Below, piece after piece: positions 47,401 to 60,530 of a DNA stretch of 64,000 nucleotides. The translations under genes and the position numbers were made by a program. This DNA is from Pholis gunnellus (Eukaryota > Chordata > Actinopteri > Perciformes > Pholidae): NCBI GenBank assembly GCA_910591455.2, contig OU342811.1, positions 8,846,947 to 8,910,946 of the forward strand. The letters are read 5' to 3'. Numbering within the stretch: the stretch's first letter is position 1; every line of letters begins with the position of its first letter. Below the pieces are notes generated by a model. It worked only from the letters and a program-made list of their open reading frames with translations. It did not search any database and had not been told where the DNA came from.

Positions 47401-48714
47401 TTCAAAAATCATATGTGGTGAAATACAGAAGTACCAGCTGTAAAATGTAATTGTAGAAAAATGCTCAGGATGAGTGTACTCCTTTCTGTGTGTTAAATTG
47501 TTGATGCATTAATGTGTCAGCCGGTTCAGCTGGTGCTGATTTTCACTAATGTATATAGTGTTGAGTAGTTTAAACTAGGGCAATGTGTGAGCGGATATGT
47601 TTTTATGTAAATGGTGTAACTACAAAGTGACTAAGTGCATCCTTTCTGATGCAGCGGAGTGAAAATTACAATTATTCCTTCAGAAATATAAATTGCACAT
47701 AATGATTCCAGCTAAAATGTATGAGTTTGAAAGGTTATGAGTTAATACATGAGTTTTACATATTTTAGCTATTAGGATTTTCCATATGTAATGACAGTAT
47801 TAGCTAATCTGCTATTATGATGTTTAAAGAAAATGGTCCAAAGAAACTTTTCACGCACACATTATGATATGCAATGAGAGATGAACATAGAACATAATGA
47901 TAATTGGCTTTGTGTCAGTGTACAATTTACATGAGAATCCACTGTGGACATGTAAAGTTAATGATACATAGACATGAAGACACCGATTAGTGATTGTAGA
48001 GTTGACATATTAATGCACTATATGATGTTAATACCAGACCTGAGATGGTCTGGAGAGAGTCTTCCGCTCCTGCAGGCTCCCTGTGGTGATTAGAAAAACA
48101 CTTTGGTGGATATTACACCCAGTTATTCAATCCCTCTGCTGTCTCTGCCTGTTCCCTCTCTCTGCACACCATTAAAACAACATCTTTGGCCCAAGCTCAC
48201 CGAGCATGACATAGGAAGTAAAGTTTAGTGATGTACCCTCGCCATGACCCCCTCCTCCCCATTCTCATGAATGAAATGGTTTTGTTCTGTACATCAAAGG
48301 AAGGTCTTCTATTTGTTCTGGCTTTTACTTTCTGTATATCTCTTCTTCAAATGTTCCGTGCAGTGTAAGAATGATGAGTTAGAGCCTTCTTGTAAGACTT
48401 GTGGGTTGGGATAACATCAGTGCCCTTGATATGCATTCTTTTTTTGTCTCGGATTTAGATGATTCCCCCATAGCACGGGTCCCATGTCTGCACTATTGCT
48501 TTTGCTGTCCCTACGTCACTAGCTTATCCTCCAGTTGCCTCATGGTCTTCAAAGTGGGATCATGCCTGTACCCAAGGGCCATCACATTTTTCATGTAAAT
48601 GCATACCTCTGCAGTAGAACCCGCAGTCAGGTTGGTTTTAACAGCAGACTTTGGCAATGGATCTAAATGGGCCTGGGGTGTGGCAACTAGGTTGAGCACC
48701 TGGTATAGAGGCCT

Positions 48715-48880
48715 GCTTAGTGTCTCCCTTTCCTGGCAGGTGTTTTAGGTAGAACCACCTAGGGAGAGGCCAAACAGTAGACCCAGGAGACACTGGAGGG
48801 GTCACATCTTTTAGCTAGCCCGGGATTTCCTGGGGATCCCAAATAAAGAGATTGAGGAAACTGGTGGGGGAAAACATGTT
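48715..48880 (+). mobile_element. LINE ORF2 3'-end fragment
   Basis: The run CCTTTCCTGGCAGGTGTTTT, then accacctagggagaggcc, then CCCAGGAGACACTGGAGGG, then CTAGCCCGGGATTTCCTGGG, reproduces in order the well-known C-terminal coding end of fish L2/Rex-type LINEs ('ggaggccccggggacgacccagg...ctggagggactat...ctggcctgggaacgcc'). It is interrupted and short, so it is a dead 5'-truncated copy. The family assignment is tentative. Confidence 0.6.
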
Positions 48881-51800
48881 ACAACGCTGACAGGGATAAG
48901 AAGCTCCAATGTGATTGGATAAAAAACAAATTACTATAAAGAACTGTCAGTTAAGTTTTGCATGTTTATAGTGTTTTGTAATCATTGGAAAGTAACTTCC
49001 AATGTGCACAAGAGCTGGACTGGAAGGGCAAAACAAGAACTATAACTTTTAGCAGGGGGGTCTGGGATCCCAAAGAGGGAGAAGGCTGAACAGACCATTC
49101 TAATCTGGTTTAGCAATTGGTTTTCTTGTGTTTCTTGTGTTTTCTCAATGGAAATGGAGAATCTCCTATCTGACTTGCATGCTGTTTGAATGAAGCTCTA
49201 GCATAAGTTCAGACAGGAAGACTATACTGTCCCATGCCTAAGCCCATAGCTTATTTACCATACATCTGCCATCACTCCTCATGCAGGCACATTCATTATT
49301 TCCTTGCTGTTATTGTTTGGGGCTGTCAATCATATCAGCTGTCTAGATCAGCTGGTCTCTCTAGCCAATAGCACAACGACACAAGGACATCGTTAGCCTA
49401 TCATCTTGCTGCTGTCTTTCTTTAAATATGATTCTCTCTCTACCTTCAGTTCGTTCAAGCTGCTGTTATGCAACCCTCCACCTCCCCATCTCCGCCCAAT
49501 CTTCGCAGATTCATCAGCTTCATCAACTCATCATTCTATCAACCTCATCAGCCACCATCACCACCAGTGTCTGGACTCCACGGGGGGATTTATATATGTT
49601 GCCGCTCAGGTCAATCACAACTCGCTCACAAATCTCCTCGTTGAGTTCAAGTTTCTGTGTAACTCATTAACGCAGCATCTGTCGTAATAAATGTTAACTA
49701 CTAATCATTCACTTGTCTCTCCTGATTGAACTGTATGGGAGGTGTTGTGCAAGTGGTCGGGCAAGTGCTTGCCTGTGAATTAAAAAATTGAGCTTCAAAC
49801 TAAATCAAAGATTTGTTGAGTGTCTAGTTTTGCTTCTTGTGTTTTTTGTTTTCAGCCTTTCACGAACTGATGGGTAACTGGACTACCTCACTGACATGCA
49901 GAAGCCATGGGCTGTCTCCTATCTTGCATCCCAAGCTTCTTCCACCCTTCCTTGATCATACAACTGCTATATATTTTATAGCCTCACCATTTGTTAATTA
50001 TTTGGCTACAGGCGGTTGCTCTAGGTTCCTGAACTGATGAGTCAGAGAACAAAATGACTCCCTGTGCTTTAGGAAGAGGATCTGGGCTCAAACCCTCAGC
50101 AGATCATCAAAGGGACAAAACGGGATGTGGTTATTTACTATATCTGAGGTTACATAATAATTTATTTCACCATTAAAATGATTATACCGCTATATTTATC
50201 TGTAGTTTCTGATGTGTAACCTTGTCTGCGTATTTTTAGTTGTGGGCTCAGCAGCTGGTTTATAGAGTGCTTCTGATTATAGTGTTTGTTCAAACCAAAG
50301 CACATATGGCTTTGACAGTATCAGAGCAGTTCTTGTCTCAAACATCTGTGCATGACTAACACTGAAACGTGACATGCTGATGTAGGATCGGCCCATTTGG
50401 GCCATTTATATATGAGATTTACTCCCCATCACCTTTATTCTTCATCCTTCTTCTTGAGTGTGCTGTGGATTTATATGGCTTTTCTATTTAGCTTTGTTCC
50501 TAAACTCCTGACAAGCCTTTATTATGTTTCCCAAGATGGACTTATTTTACAAAACAGGACACGCTGCATGCTATAGCAGTTTTCACTTTGGTGATTTAAA
50601 GTCATAGATCAAAACTGACCAGCTGTTCAGACTTCAGGAAATAGATATATATGGTCGCAGCTGTGTGTTATAACCCTTAGATGTGGCTATATTCCTGAGA
50701 TTCTCACAGTATGATTATATGAATACGAGGTAAGATTCCAACATTTAGCAGCTGAGCCTGGCCAATATGAAACATAAGTCTTTATAATTTGAAGGCTTTG
50801 CCCCAAGGACAAATACAGCAGAGACATTAGACCGCAGAGAGTCATATGTTTTTATGGTATTTATCGAACAGTTTTGTTAAACACTCAAGAGCACGAAGGA
50901 GCCAGAAAAGATGCCAGCCTGATGTTTTTTATTTTCCTAAGTACATCATCACTTAGGTAATATTTATATATAGATATTTCCTTTTGTGGTGCCCTCAGAG
51001 GAAGCAAAATGAGAGACCTTATTATCAATGGAAACCATAAGTATATTCGTGCTCCTTTGGGGATAAACAGATTTGCAATATGATATTGTCAAATAGGCCA
51101 TGGTATATTCTGTATGAAGTCCATAAGAAACTAAAAACAATTGCATCATGTGTGTAAGGTTTTAACCTGCCACCAGTATTTTTGTATACAGGACAAATAT
51201 GTCCCTTTCCACACATAAAATCATAGAAATATAAATTAAATGTGATAATCTGTTCACCTTCTATGATATACACACTTTTATTGTACTTATATCATTCAAT
51301 TTATGATTTGTTCATATTTTTTTTAGACTTCATACTAATGAAAACCTGTGAACACATGCACATGTAAGACCTGAGGAATTTGAATTACTGAAAATGTATG
51401 ACAGACAAAGGATGAGCAGAAGTGTATTGGTTCATAGGACGTTGACCCTACCAGAGGGACTCTAGAAAACCCTGAGGATGTATACATCTATGTATATAGT
51501 TCTCCTGGCTGACAGGGTTTGAACACATTCCGTTGCTTTCCATCATCACTGTGGGGGCTGGAGAGGGATAGCCTTTCATTAATTGTCCAAAAAGATGTTT
51601 TTCCAGCGCACACTTCCTCAGACGGTTAGCCAGATACACTTGAAATCTTATCCCATATTCCTGTTGCGGTTTCTGGTTGTAGCTGAATGACAATAGCACT
51701 CCCTTTTTAGCTGTGCACCTGGTAGTGAGTCTTATGAAACCAGGATCCACATTTTAATGGAAAACAACGCAGTTTTGACTTAATATAGGCTTCATATTGA

Positions 51801-54800
51801 ACAAATAGATTGAGCACGACTATTTTGTAAAACTGTTGGAACAAATCAAGAACCCATCATGGTATTTGGTAAATTACTCTTTTATATCCTGCACTATATG
51901 GTATTGGGAGCATTTCTATTGCCTCTGAACAGCTCTCAACATGCCGATGGCTGAGCAGTGGACTTGCAGCTAATGGTGCTAACAGTCTAACAGCGCTGCA
52001 AACTGGCGACAGTGCCAACAAAGCTTGGATAACAACACTCACAGAGGGATAGCGACTTCATTCTCTGCTCAGGTCGACATTACTCCACTACCAAAAATGT
52101 AGTTTGCTGCTGTATTAATGCTCGGAATCCTGCTTAATGCACCTTTAAAGAGATCCTCAAAGCAAAGACATTCCCACAAACACAACAGTGAACACTTCTT
52201 AACTGCAACCCTGCCAAACAATAAGACTATACACAGCCTTTGCCTTGCTGCAAGATGTTCTTTTCTTATTTTGAGTCACCAAAAGAAACTGGAAATCCTC
52301 AGTTGTGTCTTTTGAACTGGTTTGTGCACGTCATACAGAAAGCTGTTTTGTATTTGCATCCCCATAAGGAACTGCTCACCATTTCTAACTATTCAGTCCT
52401 GTTTCTTGTTATGTAAATGTTTGCTCATGAGCATGACCATATGATCATGTGACAAATTGTTGGTGAAGTTGGCAGCCTTGAGGGCTGATGCCTCTCCCCT
52501 AAATACATAACTGGCAAAACAACATTCTTTGCAGATATGCTTTTTTGAAAGCACAACCACAGTGTAGAATAAGATTTGAAAAATATCCTACGGCTGTCTT
52601 TAACAAGAAAACCTTGGACCATCAATGTAGTAGCATTGCTCAGAAGAACCGTGGCAACTTCTAGTTCATGTGGAGCACAATGAGACTGAGCCACTGTTTG
52701 TATTATATCTGCTTCCCCATATGGGCCTGATTTAAAGAGGTTAACTATACGTGGACGTTAATGATTTATTTTTTTCCCCTCTTACAATTACTCCAGCAGG
52801 GTCAATGACAGCTTGCTACAAATCATTATTTGATTTCAGTATTGATTATCTTTTGACTATGTGTTGATGTTGACTCACAATTTCTTCTGAACTTGTCAAA
52901 TAAGATGACATTCGCTCCTCTTGCCATGAATACAGGAGTATGATGTATTGGTGATAGGAGGGTGTGGGTCATTTATGTTTCCTGTGGAACCAACCGAAAG
53001 CTTCACATCTGCCAAAGAAAATGATCACAGCAACTGACTCATGGCAGAAAAAAAGTTTCCACGGTAATATATATTATTTCAGTTGATTCTGCTGTCACTC
53101 CGTCTGCAGGATGATTTGAACGCGCTCCTTTTTTTTAGTCATGTTGGTTGTGATCTGTGTGGTCAGGACATGCAGTTGTAAGAGTTCAGTGAGGCTGAAG
53201 AGGAGAAGGAATTCGCCCTGGTTGCTCTGTGCTGACCCTGACAGTGATTGTTCACTTCAATGCCAAAGCTTATTGCTGTGGCGTGTTTCAAAATGACAGA
53301 CCAAGTAGAGTCAACAGTTGTCTAAAGTTTCTCAAGTGAGGGCATTGTGACGTGTGGAGTAATGGGATTAGAGCTTTTTTTTTCTTTCCTCAAAGAAATT
53401 TTTGCTTGAACAATTTAATTGTTTTGGGAATTCCAGGGCAGCCCTCTCAATGCTGTGCATTCCTCCCCTAAACAACAGAATGCATTCCTGAAGAATAAAG
53501 GTGATCTCCATCAGAATTACTTAGACTCCCTACAATGTCTGAGGAATTTCGTCCTGCAGGAGAACGACACACTGGCCTGTTTGATTGATAGTATATTAAT
53601 TAGAAAGCATTCACACTGGACAGCCCAAAAGATTTGGTTTTTCTGAAGTGGGTGTGATTGTTATAAACCAGACGGCTGTTAACTGGCCAAGAGCCAGAGG
53701 CAGATCTTGTCCTGTGTAGTATTTAGAAGCGATGGAATTTAAAGGATAAAGAATATTATAAATTATTGTATTTGGATGTTTTCTGTGAATACAAATGCTC
53801 GTTTGGAGCAAGGGAATCAATTTATATCAATTTTAAATAGCAGAAGCTCACAAAGTTCAATTTCCAAATCACTTTAGAGCTGCATTTTCCAAGAAGAGAA
53901 ATGCTTTTGCTGACATGCTCGATTTGTTTTCAAACTTGGTAGATTTTTTTTAGTAGAGTTCATTCCTTGCACTGACAAGAAGAACTCTTTGCTGCTTGGC
54001 TTGAGGGAAAATGTCAGTTTTCTTGACTTTTCTAAAACATTTTGTATATTCTATTTCTCCTGAGACTGGTGTCAAAAACTTCATATTTCTTATGTATTGA
54101 AGCTGTTTGTATGATCCAATTTGGTCAATTTAATGATTTATTTTTGTACCAGATGACAACTTTTAAGGTCACATGATTTAAATACAGTTATTTAAGGTTG
54201 GTTATTTAGCATCACGTGTCCTAGAAATCTCTCTGACTCCAATAAAGTGAAACCACAACACCATGTGCCAACATTGAAGAGAGATTCAATCCTGTAATGT
54301 CAGAGTCTTTACATATTGCAGCTGTGTATGCTTTCAGCCCGAGGAGGGCTGAAAGCATTTACTTTGTTCACTATATTTTTCATTCATCATTGATCCGTTT
54401 TGTGTTGAAGTGTACCCACCAGCCCTCAAAAAGCCTTGTCGTGAAGTTCTCCCGGTTTGACCAGTTAAATGCATGAATTATTAAAGACACACCAACAAAA
54501 ACCTAAATGGGCCTTGGAATACCGGGTGCCTAGCCCATAGCTGTTTTGCAGCAACATTAAACTGATTTGTCCCGTATTGCGCAGTAGATGGACTGATATG
54601 GCCCGTCTACATATAATATGTGAGGAAAACAGAAGAGTTGCAGGGCTTACTTATTGGCTTTGTCTTCAGAGAAGGCACGAGAAACAGAATATTGTTGTGT
54701 TTAGTCGCCATTTTAATCAACACAAGCATTTGCAGAGCAGACTGGGCCTTTGTCAGCAGAGCCCTGCTTTGTATTTATGCTACACAGATTCACACCTGGG

Positions 54801-57800
54801 ACTTGCTGGTCATAACCGCAGCACAACCACACCACAGCATCTTTCCACAATGGTCCCTCGGCACTAAGTGTTGAGGAAGAGCACAGTCCTCCCAGATGTA
54901 TGCTTTGCTCGTGGGTACGATTCTACAAATGTGCAGTGCACCATGTGCCATTTGTTTTTTTAAACATCTAATCTGTTTTGCAATGAAAATACTATGAAAA
55001 TAAATATATAGTGCTTTCCTTTGTCTTCTGTTATAGTGTGGCATATGGGACCACAGTTTATAATTCAAAGAGATCTGCAAATAATAGTTTACCCAGCAAT
55101 AGCAGTAATGGCATAATCAGCTCTGCAGTTACTTGGAAAGGAGAAGGATCCTTAAAAATAATACAAATTATTTATCCATATATTATTATACATGCATGTA
55201 TAGAATAAATAGCAAACCAAATTTGTTTTCCATTTAGTTTTATAGACTTGGTCTGGCCTCTTGTATGTCCCTCAGTGCAAAGAAAGATAATGTATTGTGA
55301 CTATCAATAACAACTGTACTTATTTGTACTCAGTATATACCACCATGGTAGACTGGATACTGTCTGTTTTTCGTCCTAAAGCAAATTTAGATCATGAATA
55401 TTTTATTGTTTGATATATAATGAGTTTGTGGGCCTTGATTTCAGGGTCCAGGCTAACGGTGTCTCAAATAATTTAGACTACTTTTCTTTACATAAAAGAT
55501 TTACTGTTGCAAGTTTTGGAGTCAGGAAGCAGTGGTAACACTAAACAGAAACCTATAAAAGAGCTTTTACATCACGATTAACCAGAAGATGACAACGAGC
55601 TAGTACTCCCACAATTGTTCTTAACCAAATGAAAACCACCTGTGCACTTAATATCTAATACACTTAGGAAAGGATCACACAGTGTAAGGCTAGAGTATGT
55701 AGAGACATGCATATAGGGCATACACACAGACATTATGCAAGTGTGCCTTAATACATTGCAACTGAAAATACTTTTTAACTTGATGGAGCGCTGATCTCAG
55801 GTCTTCTCATTCATCAAGTGTGTGAAGCACATTCCTTCAAAAGTTACATTCAATACACCAAAGCTCATATTTCCTCAAATGCACAGCAATCTGGAGGAAA
55901 TGGTCCACTTGTGCTTCTGGTTAGTGTTTTGCCTCAATAAAGGTGCACATTAGACTCCTGCTCAAGCACATGCCCAACCACCCAAAACCCCCACTCAGGT
56001 TTCTGCATCAAATATTCTACTCAGTCCACTTTGGAGACATAGCTAACTAAAGTCTACTCATACTGAGACCCTCCATTATGTTTAAATCAGGCTGTTGTAG
56101 AGAAGCAAGTTGTAATCACTATTTGCTCTGAAGTCTGGCTTACAGAATATTTTATATTTAGGAAACACAAATCAATCCAGCACTTTGACACAATGAACTC
56201 TGAATACGTTGAGAAATGAAATGCATGCTCTTTTGGTTTAAAGTAATGTCTGGTTTTAATTTAAGAAATGCTCAAATGTTTTTGACAGTTTTCAGAAACA
56301 GAGGAAGAGCATGTTTGTTCAACTGGTGCTTACGTTTAATCATCCATGGTATTTGTTTTATTGTCTTGATAAATGAAAATAAACTGAGGCCAAATATCTT
56401 CACTGTTGTGAATCCGCACAATGGGGTAAGATCATGATCTGTTTCAACTGTGTTTTCCAAGACTTGATGAAATTCATATTTATGCATGCTCTAAAAAGCA
56501 TCAAACATTTAAAGTGTATTTTATTGTTACCCAAGGCACACTTGCAAATGCAAACAATAAAAAACTTGTAAGTGTAACAAACACAACCCAGACTTCAGTG
56601 ATCCGTGGTTCATCTGCTGAACATAAGCAAGATACAAATTGAACTACAAGAAAACGATCTCAAGAAAAATCATAACCATCATTTTGCTATCTCATAATAC
56701 TAAAGAAGGAAGATATAGGAACAGATGAATCCTATTCAGCTTCCCACTGTATTATGCATGGCCAGCTCATTAATTACATATTTATTCTCATTTCATTGCA
56801 TTAGGTTGGATGCCCTTTTCTTTCTGGCTGAGAATAATTCTTCCTTCCTGTCACACACTTTACTTTAATCTCGATTAAACTGGATCTGTTTATTATTTCT
56901 TCCACGGAGTTTCAGCACGACTAAAGGAGCCAAGCTCTGTGGTTTCCATGGTCAAATGTCACTAAAATAGCCATCATAGAAAAATTACTGAGACCACAGC
57001 CTTGTGATGTGGACAGCATCTAACCTCAAAGTAAAATTGCAGATTTATCCACCATTACAGCACCTTGGCTTTCTTTCCAGGGTCTCCTACGACTCACAGC
57101 AGCAGTCAAGCTTCTCTCATTGAGCGAGGATGAAGCACTGAACTCAGTGGATTCTATTCACTTGTGCGTGGAAAAAAAATACATGAAAAATTCATTTAAA
57201 GTGCAGAAGGACCTTGAGTGCAGATTCAGTTTTAGAATGTAGAGAGCAAAATCTGAGCTTGAAACCCAAGTCGTACTTAATGTATGGAACTAACGTGCTG
57301 GTGCCAAATGAGCAACAGATGCTCGTCTGATGTTTTTATGCAATTTATTGATCTGCAGTAAAATACCTAATCTGCTTGTTGTTTTTTAAAAAACATACAC
57401 AAATGCATCAGGTTGACATCTTTACATTTCGTTTACATCAGCTCATCTTTCATCGTTTATCAATGTCAGAATAGACAATTCTGTCTCGAGAATATTTTGT
57501 GTGATTAGCATGCCGTCAACAGGATATTTGACAATCCATTGTCTTGTCAACAGGCAGTTTCTATTTACATATTTATACAAACTTTAAAAAAACAGAGGAT
57601 ATTTGTAATAAAATGCTTCATGATAAGACAAGGAATTTATTGTTTTCTCTGTTTAACAAACACGGTGACAGACTACATAGATAGTGAGTCAAAGCCATAA
57701 CTTGAGTTGATTATATGATAGAGCCCTACATGTTATCTAAGAAGAGAAATGAAAACAAACTCCTTTGTTTTCATTACAACTCCACATCTTAGTAGGCTGG

Positions 57801-59240
57801 TATTTATTAGACACTCGTTATAACTCCACATCATTGTCTATTTACTTTATTTTCTGCAATCTCTAAACATTATTTTGTGTACATCGTGCTATATAACTCA
57901 CATTAGTGACATTAAAACACATAAGGGACAGATTATGCAGATGATTCTCTTAGTTGTCCCTGAAGAGGTAAAGCTGTAAACTATTCTGACTTAGTAAATA
58001 AATAAATATCTGACTTTGGGATTGTGTGTGTCCACGTGAATCTGTGTGGATTGGCGCCAATGTGTGTGCATGTCTGTGTGACTTTGCCTCCTCTGCTCTG
58101 CTGTCACAGTAATAATGAGTAGCTGCCAGAGCTGGAACTCATTTCACTTGGTGATATAGCGGTTCAGAGTGAGAGTGGGGAGACATAACTAGGTTGCTTG
58201 GAGGGAAAAAGGTTTAGCCAGCAGAAATGTTGAACTGTGGTAGGTATGACACTGACCACACTTTTCAAAAGTTGTATTTTTCTTAATCAGCACAAAAGGA
58301 ACGTTACAGCAGTATACTGTCACTGTATTTGGCTGATAGGATTTTAACATAAATCATATGACTTTATTTTCTTTTGCCAAGGGTGCGTAAAATATGTTTC
58401 TTTAATGATGATAAACACAAAGATCAATAAACAAAGAAACAGTGAATGAAAGCAAGATGATCAGTTGCACGCATTCACTCCAGTTATGTCAACTGTTCCT
58501 TCACAATAAATATTATTGTTGACACAGCAGGACCTCTCTGTTGCTCCCTTGTCTATAACTTCTAGATGCAAAGTGATGAGGCTTTAATAACTCTCAGAGC
58601 TTTCAGACATTGACAATAAAGTGAAGCAGGGTTATGGTTCCAGCACTATTAGAGATAAAAGCTGAGCTCCTCTCGGGAGTTGATGGTAGAAGCAGACAAT
58701 GCTTCTTTAAAGAGTCACAAGATGTGAGGAAAAGTTAGGGGCATTGTCTCCTCTCTATTTCTGACTTAGATGAAAAATATCCCCAGGAGGTTTCTTGACT
58801 TCTGACATCTGAGGGAAAAGGCTGTCCGTTTGATAGCTAGGCTTCCTTGTGATGCTGTGGATTTGTTGAGGTTGTTTTGTCAAAGGTATCAGATAGATGG
58901 ATATAAGGCGAGCCACACTCTGGCACCCGAGAGCCTGGAGGTATCCGAATATGATATTTACTTTTGAAGATTTATACTATGATTTGCCCTATCCATCGAG
59001 TTACCCTTAATAGTGAGAAATTCAGTTCTTGAAATTCACATCAAAGCTTATGTTTCAATCTCATATACAGTATAGGTCAAAATGAGTCTTTATGTTGCTG
59101 TTTTCTTTGGCAGAGTTATTCCAAAAGGATATTTTAAAAACATAAAATGTACATATTGCAAGTGCTTTGCCAGATGAAATCTATGTTTGACATTTCAGAG
59201 CTCCACTCCACCCAGTTTGAAACCACAGTAATGTGTTTCC
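48881..59240. other. Gene desert between urb1 and the right-hand gene
   Basis: About 10 kb without a supportable gene. A 400-bp stretch near 49320-49740 ends in an AATAAA-containing segment and looks repeat-like (possibly LTR), but I cannot define its ends. A perfect 13-bp hairpin lies at 54328-54358 and an inverted CCAAT pair at 58050-58061. The rest is AT-rich and unremarkable. Confidence 0.55.
54328..54358. repeat. Perfect 13-bp hairpin with a 5-base loop
   Basis: ATGCTTTCAGCCC, then GAGGA, then GGGCTGAAAGCAT forms a stable stem on either strand. There is no T-run that would suggest a polymerase III terminator directly after it, and no neighbouring gene. Confidence 0.95.
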
Positions 59241-59299
59241 ATATGCATATTGCGACAGCACACTCATCCAAACTTTTGGGCAATTTATTTTGAAAATCT

Positions 59300-59891
59300 A
59301 TCACAGCTTTCTAGATCATTTAAACCAGCTACTCTGGAGCGCTGCACCGTTATGTTACTGATTTACAATTCCCTTTTCCAAAGGATGGTGGCACCAAAGT
59401 TCAGCAATAACTCGTCCAGATTCTCTGCAGTCGGCGTGGCTCCTTGTGGCAGCCACAGCAGCAGCAGCAGCAGTAAAGAGGAGAGGAGCAGGAGTTTGCA
59501 CTCCGTCCGTCACGTGTTGAATAAATCAGATTTGGAGAGGGACGTCCACAGCTCAGCCCCACACTGTTTGGCTTCAGTCAGCGTGCTGCAGCAGCACACA
59601 CACACACACAAACAGTGGATGCCGATAAGTTGATAAGGTCTAAGAGGACGGCAGGAAAGTTTTTACCAGACACAAGTTTGCGATTTCACTTTTAAACATT
59701 TCGTCTGGGAAGAAATCGGAGAGAACTAAATAGGAATTTAGCAAGGAAACAACGAGGAGGAATCAATACAGTCACTGGCGAAGGATACGAGTCCTGAAAT
59801 GGATGTAACTCTCACTTTGGACTCCGCAAAGGAATACTGAGAAGAATCTGGACATCTTGGGACTCGGCTCGTCTTCTCTTAAACACAGCAG
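59300..59891 (+). promoter_or_regulatory. Putative promoter/5' UTR and first exon start of the right-hand gene
   Basis: Sequence from about 59300 becomes richer in GC and CAG/CA tracts (a CAG run near 59457-59472, (CA)n at 59594-59610) and continues to GAGCAACAGATG. This suits a 5' UTR exon. An open frame at 59250-59633 ends well before the ATG and is probably chance. Human synteny places EVA1C next to URB1 in this orientation. Confidence 0.35.
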
Positions 59892-59899
59892 AGCAACAG

Positions 59900-60530
59900 A
59901 TGAATGTGAGTATCCACCACAGCATGTCACAGATCTCCTCACATGCGATGGAGTTGTCCATCAGTGTAGGTCATCTATCATAACCACACCTTTATTTTAC
60001 TTGTTTAATGTTTAATTAAAACACGTTGCAACCCACTCGTGGATCCCATGTGCAGTTATAGTCTATTTTTTTAAAATAAAAAGGTATGTTAAACGTTGTT
60101 TTTTTAGCTCTTTCATGCTCAGTCAGACTTCTCTGAAGCGGTACCGGACATACAGTTCTACGCATTCATTTGAAAACCTGTTGTAAAGTTTTAAACAATA
60201 TGTGGCGTGTTACTTTCCAGCTTTCATCCTTAATCGTCTACATGCAAAAACTGTTGATAAAGTTTATTACGCAAGTTCGAGCATGAGTTCATTGGGGTAT
60301 CACGTATTCGACTCCGTTGTGGTCGTAAGAGCCCTGCACAGAACTAGCTCAGCTTGTGCGCTTACTTTGAAAAGCAGCCAAAATATTTTCGCTGCTTGTC
60401 AGGTCACACTTTTTTAAAACCCCTCTGAGACATTCCTCTCCAACAGGTCAACCTATGGAGTTATTCTATTGTCCTCCGTGTGCTGCTGCCGCTGCCGCTG
60501 AGCCTTTGTGCCTCCCTCTTCCTCCTCCAG
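59900..60530 (+). CDS. Possible 5' coding exons of the right-hand gene (eva1c by synteny), partial
   Basis: An ATG near 59900 gives Met-Asn and then a donor-like GTGAGT at about 59906. An acceptor-like pyrimidine tract ending CAACAG at 60446 opens VNLWSYSIVLRVLLPLP and LSLCASLFLLQ before a weak donor-like GTGGAA near 60530. Joined in frame, the two pieces give a short leader dominated by hydrophobic residues, as expected for a secreted or membrane protein such as EVA1C. No EVA1C lectin-domain sequence is in the window, the second donor is poor and the leader lacks a clear basic n-region. Treat this as a hypothesis. Confidence 0.25.

Larger units (their letters stand above)
42691..48714. other. 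Intergenic DNA upstream of urb1
   Basis: About 6 kb of AT-rich sequence with no exon, RNA gene or transposon that I can support. It contains a strong CTCF-type motif at 43778, an (AT)n microsatellite at 44421 and a short inverted repeat at 43662-43696. A GC-richer patch near 46540-46900 stands out only by composition. Confidence 0.6.

Noticed and set aside
49319..49740. Possible solo LTR or repeat ending in an AATAAA segment
   Set aside because: It looks repeat-like, but I could not find matching TG...CA ends or a target-site duplication.
59250..59633. 127-codon plus-strand frame upstream of the putative right-hand exon
   Set aside because: It is serine-rich only because of a CAG/AGC run, ends before the candidate start codon and has no family resemblance.
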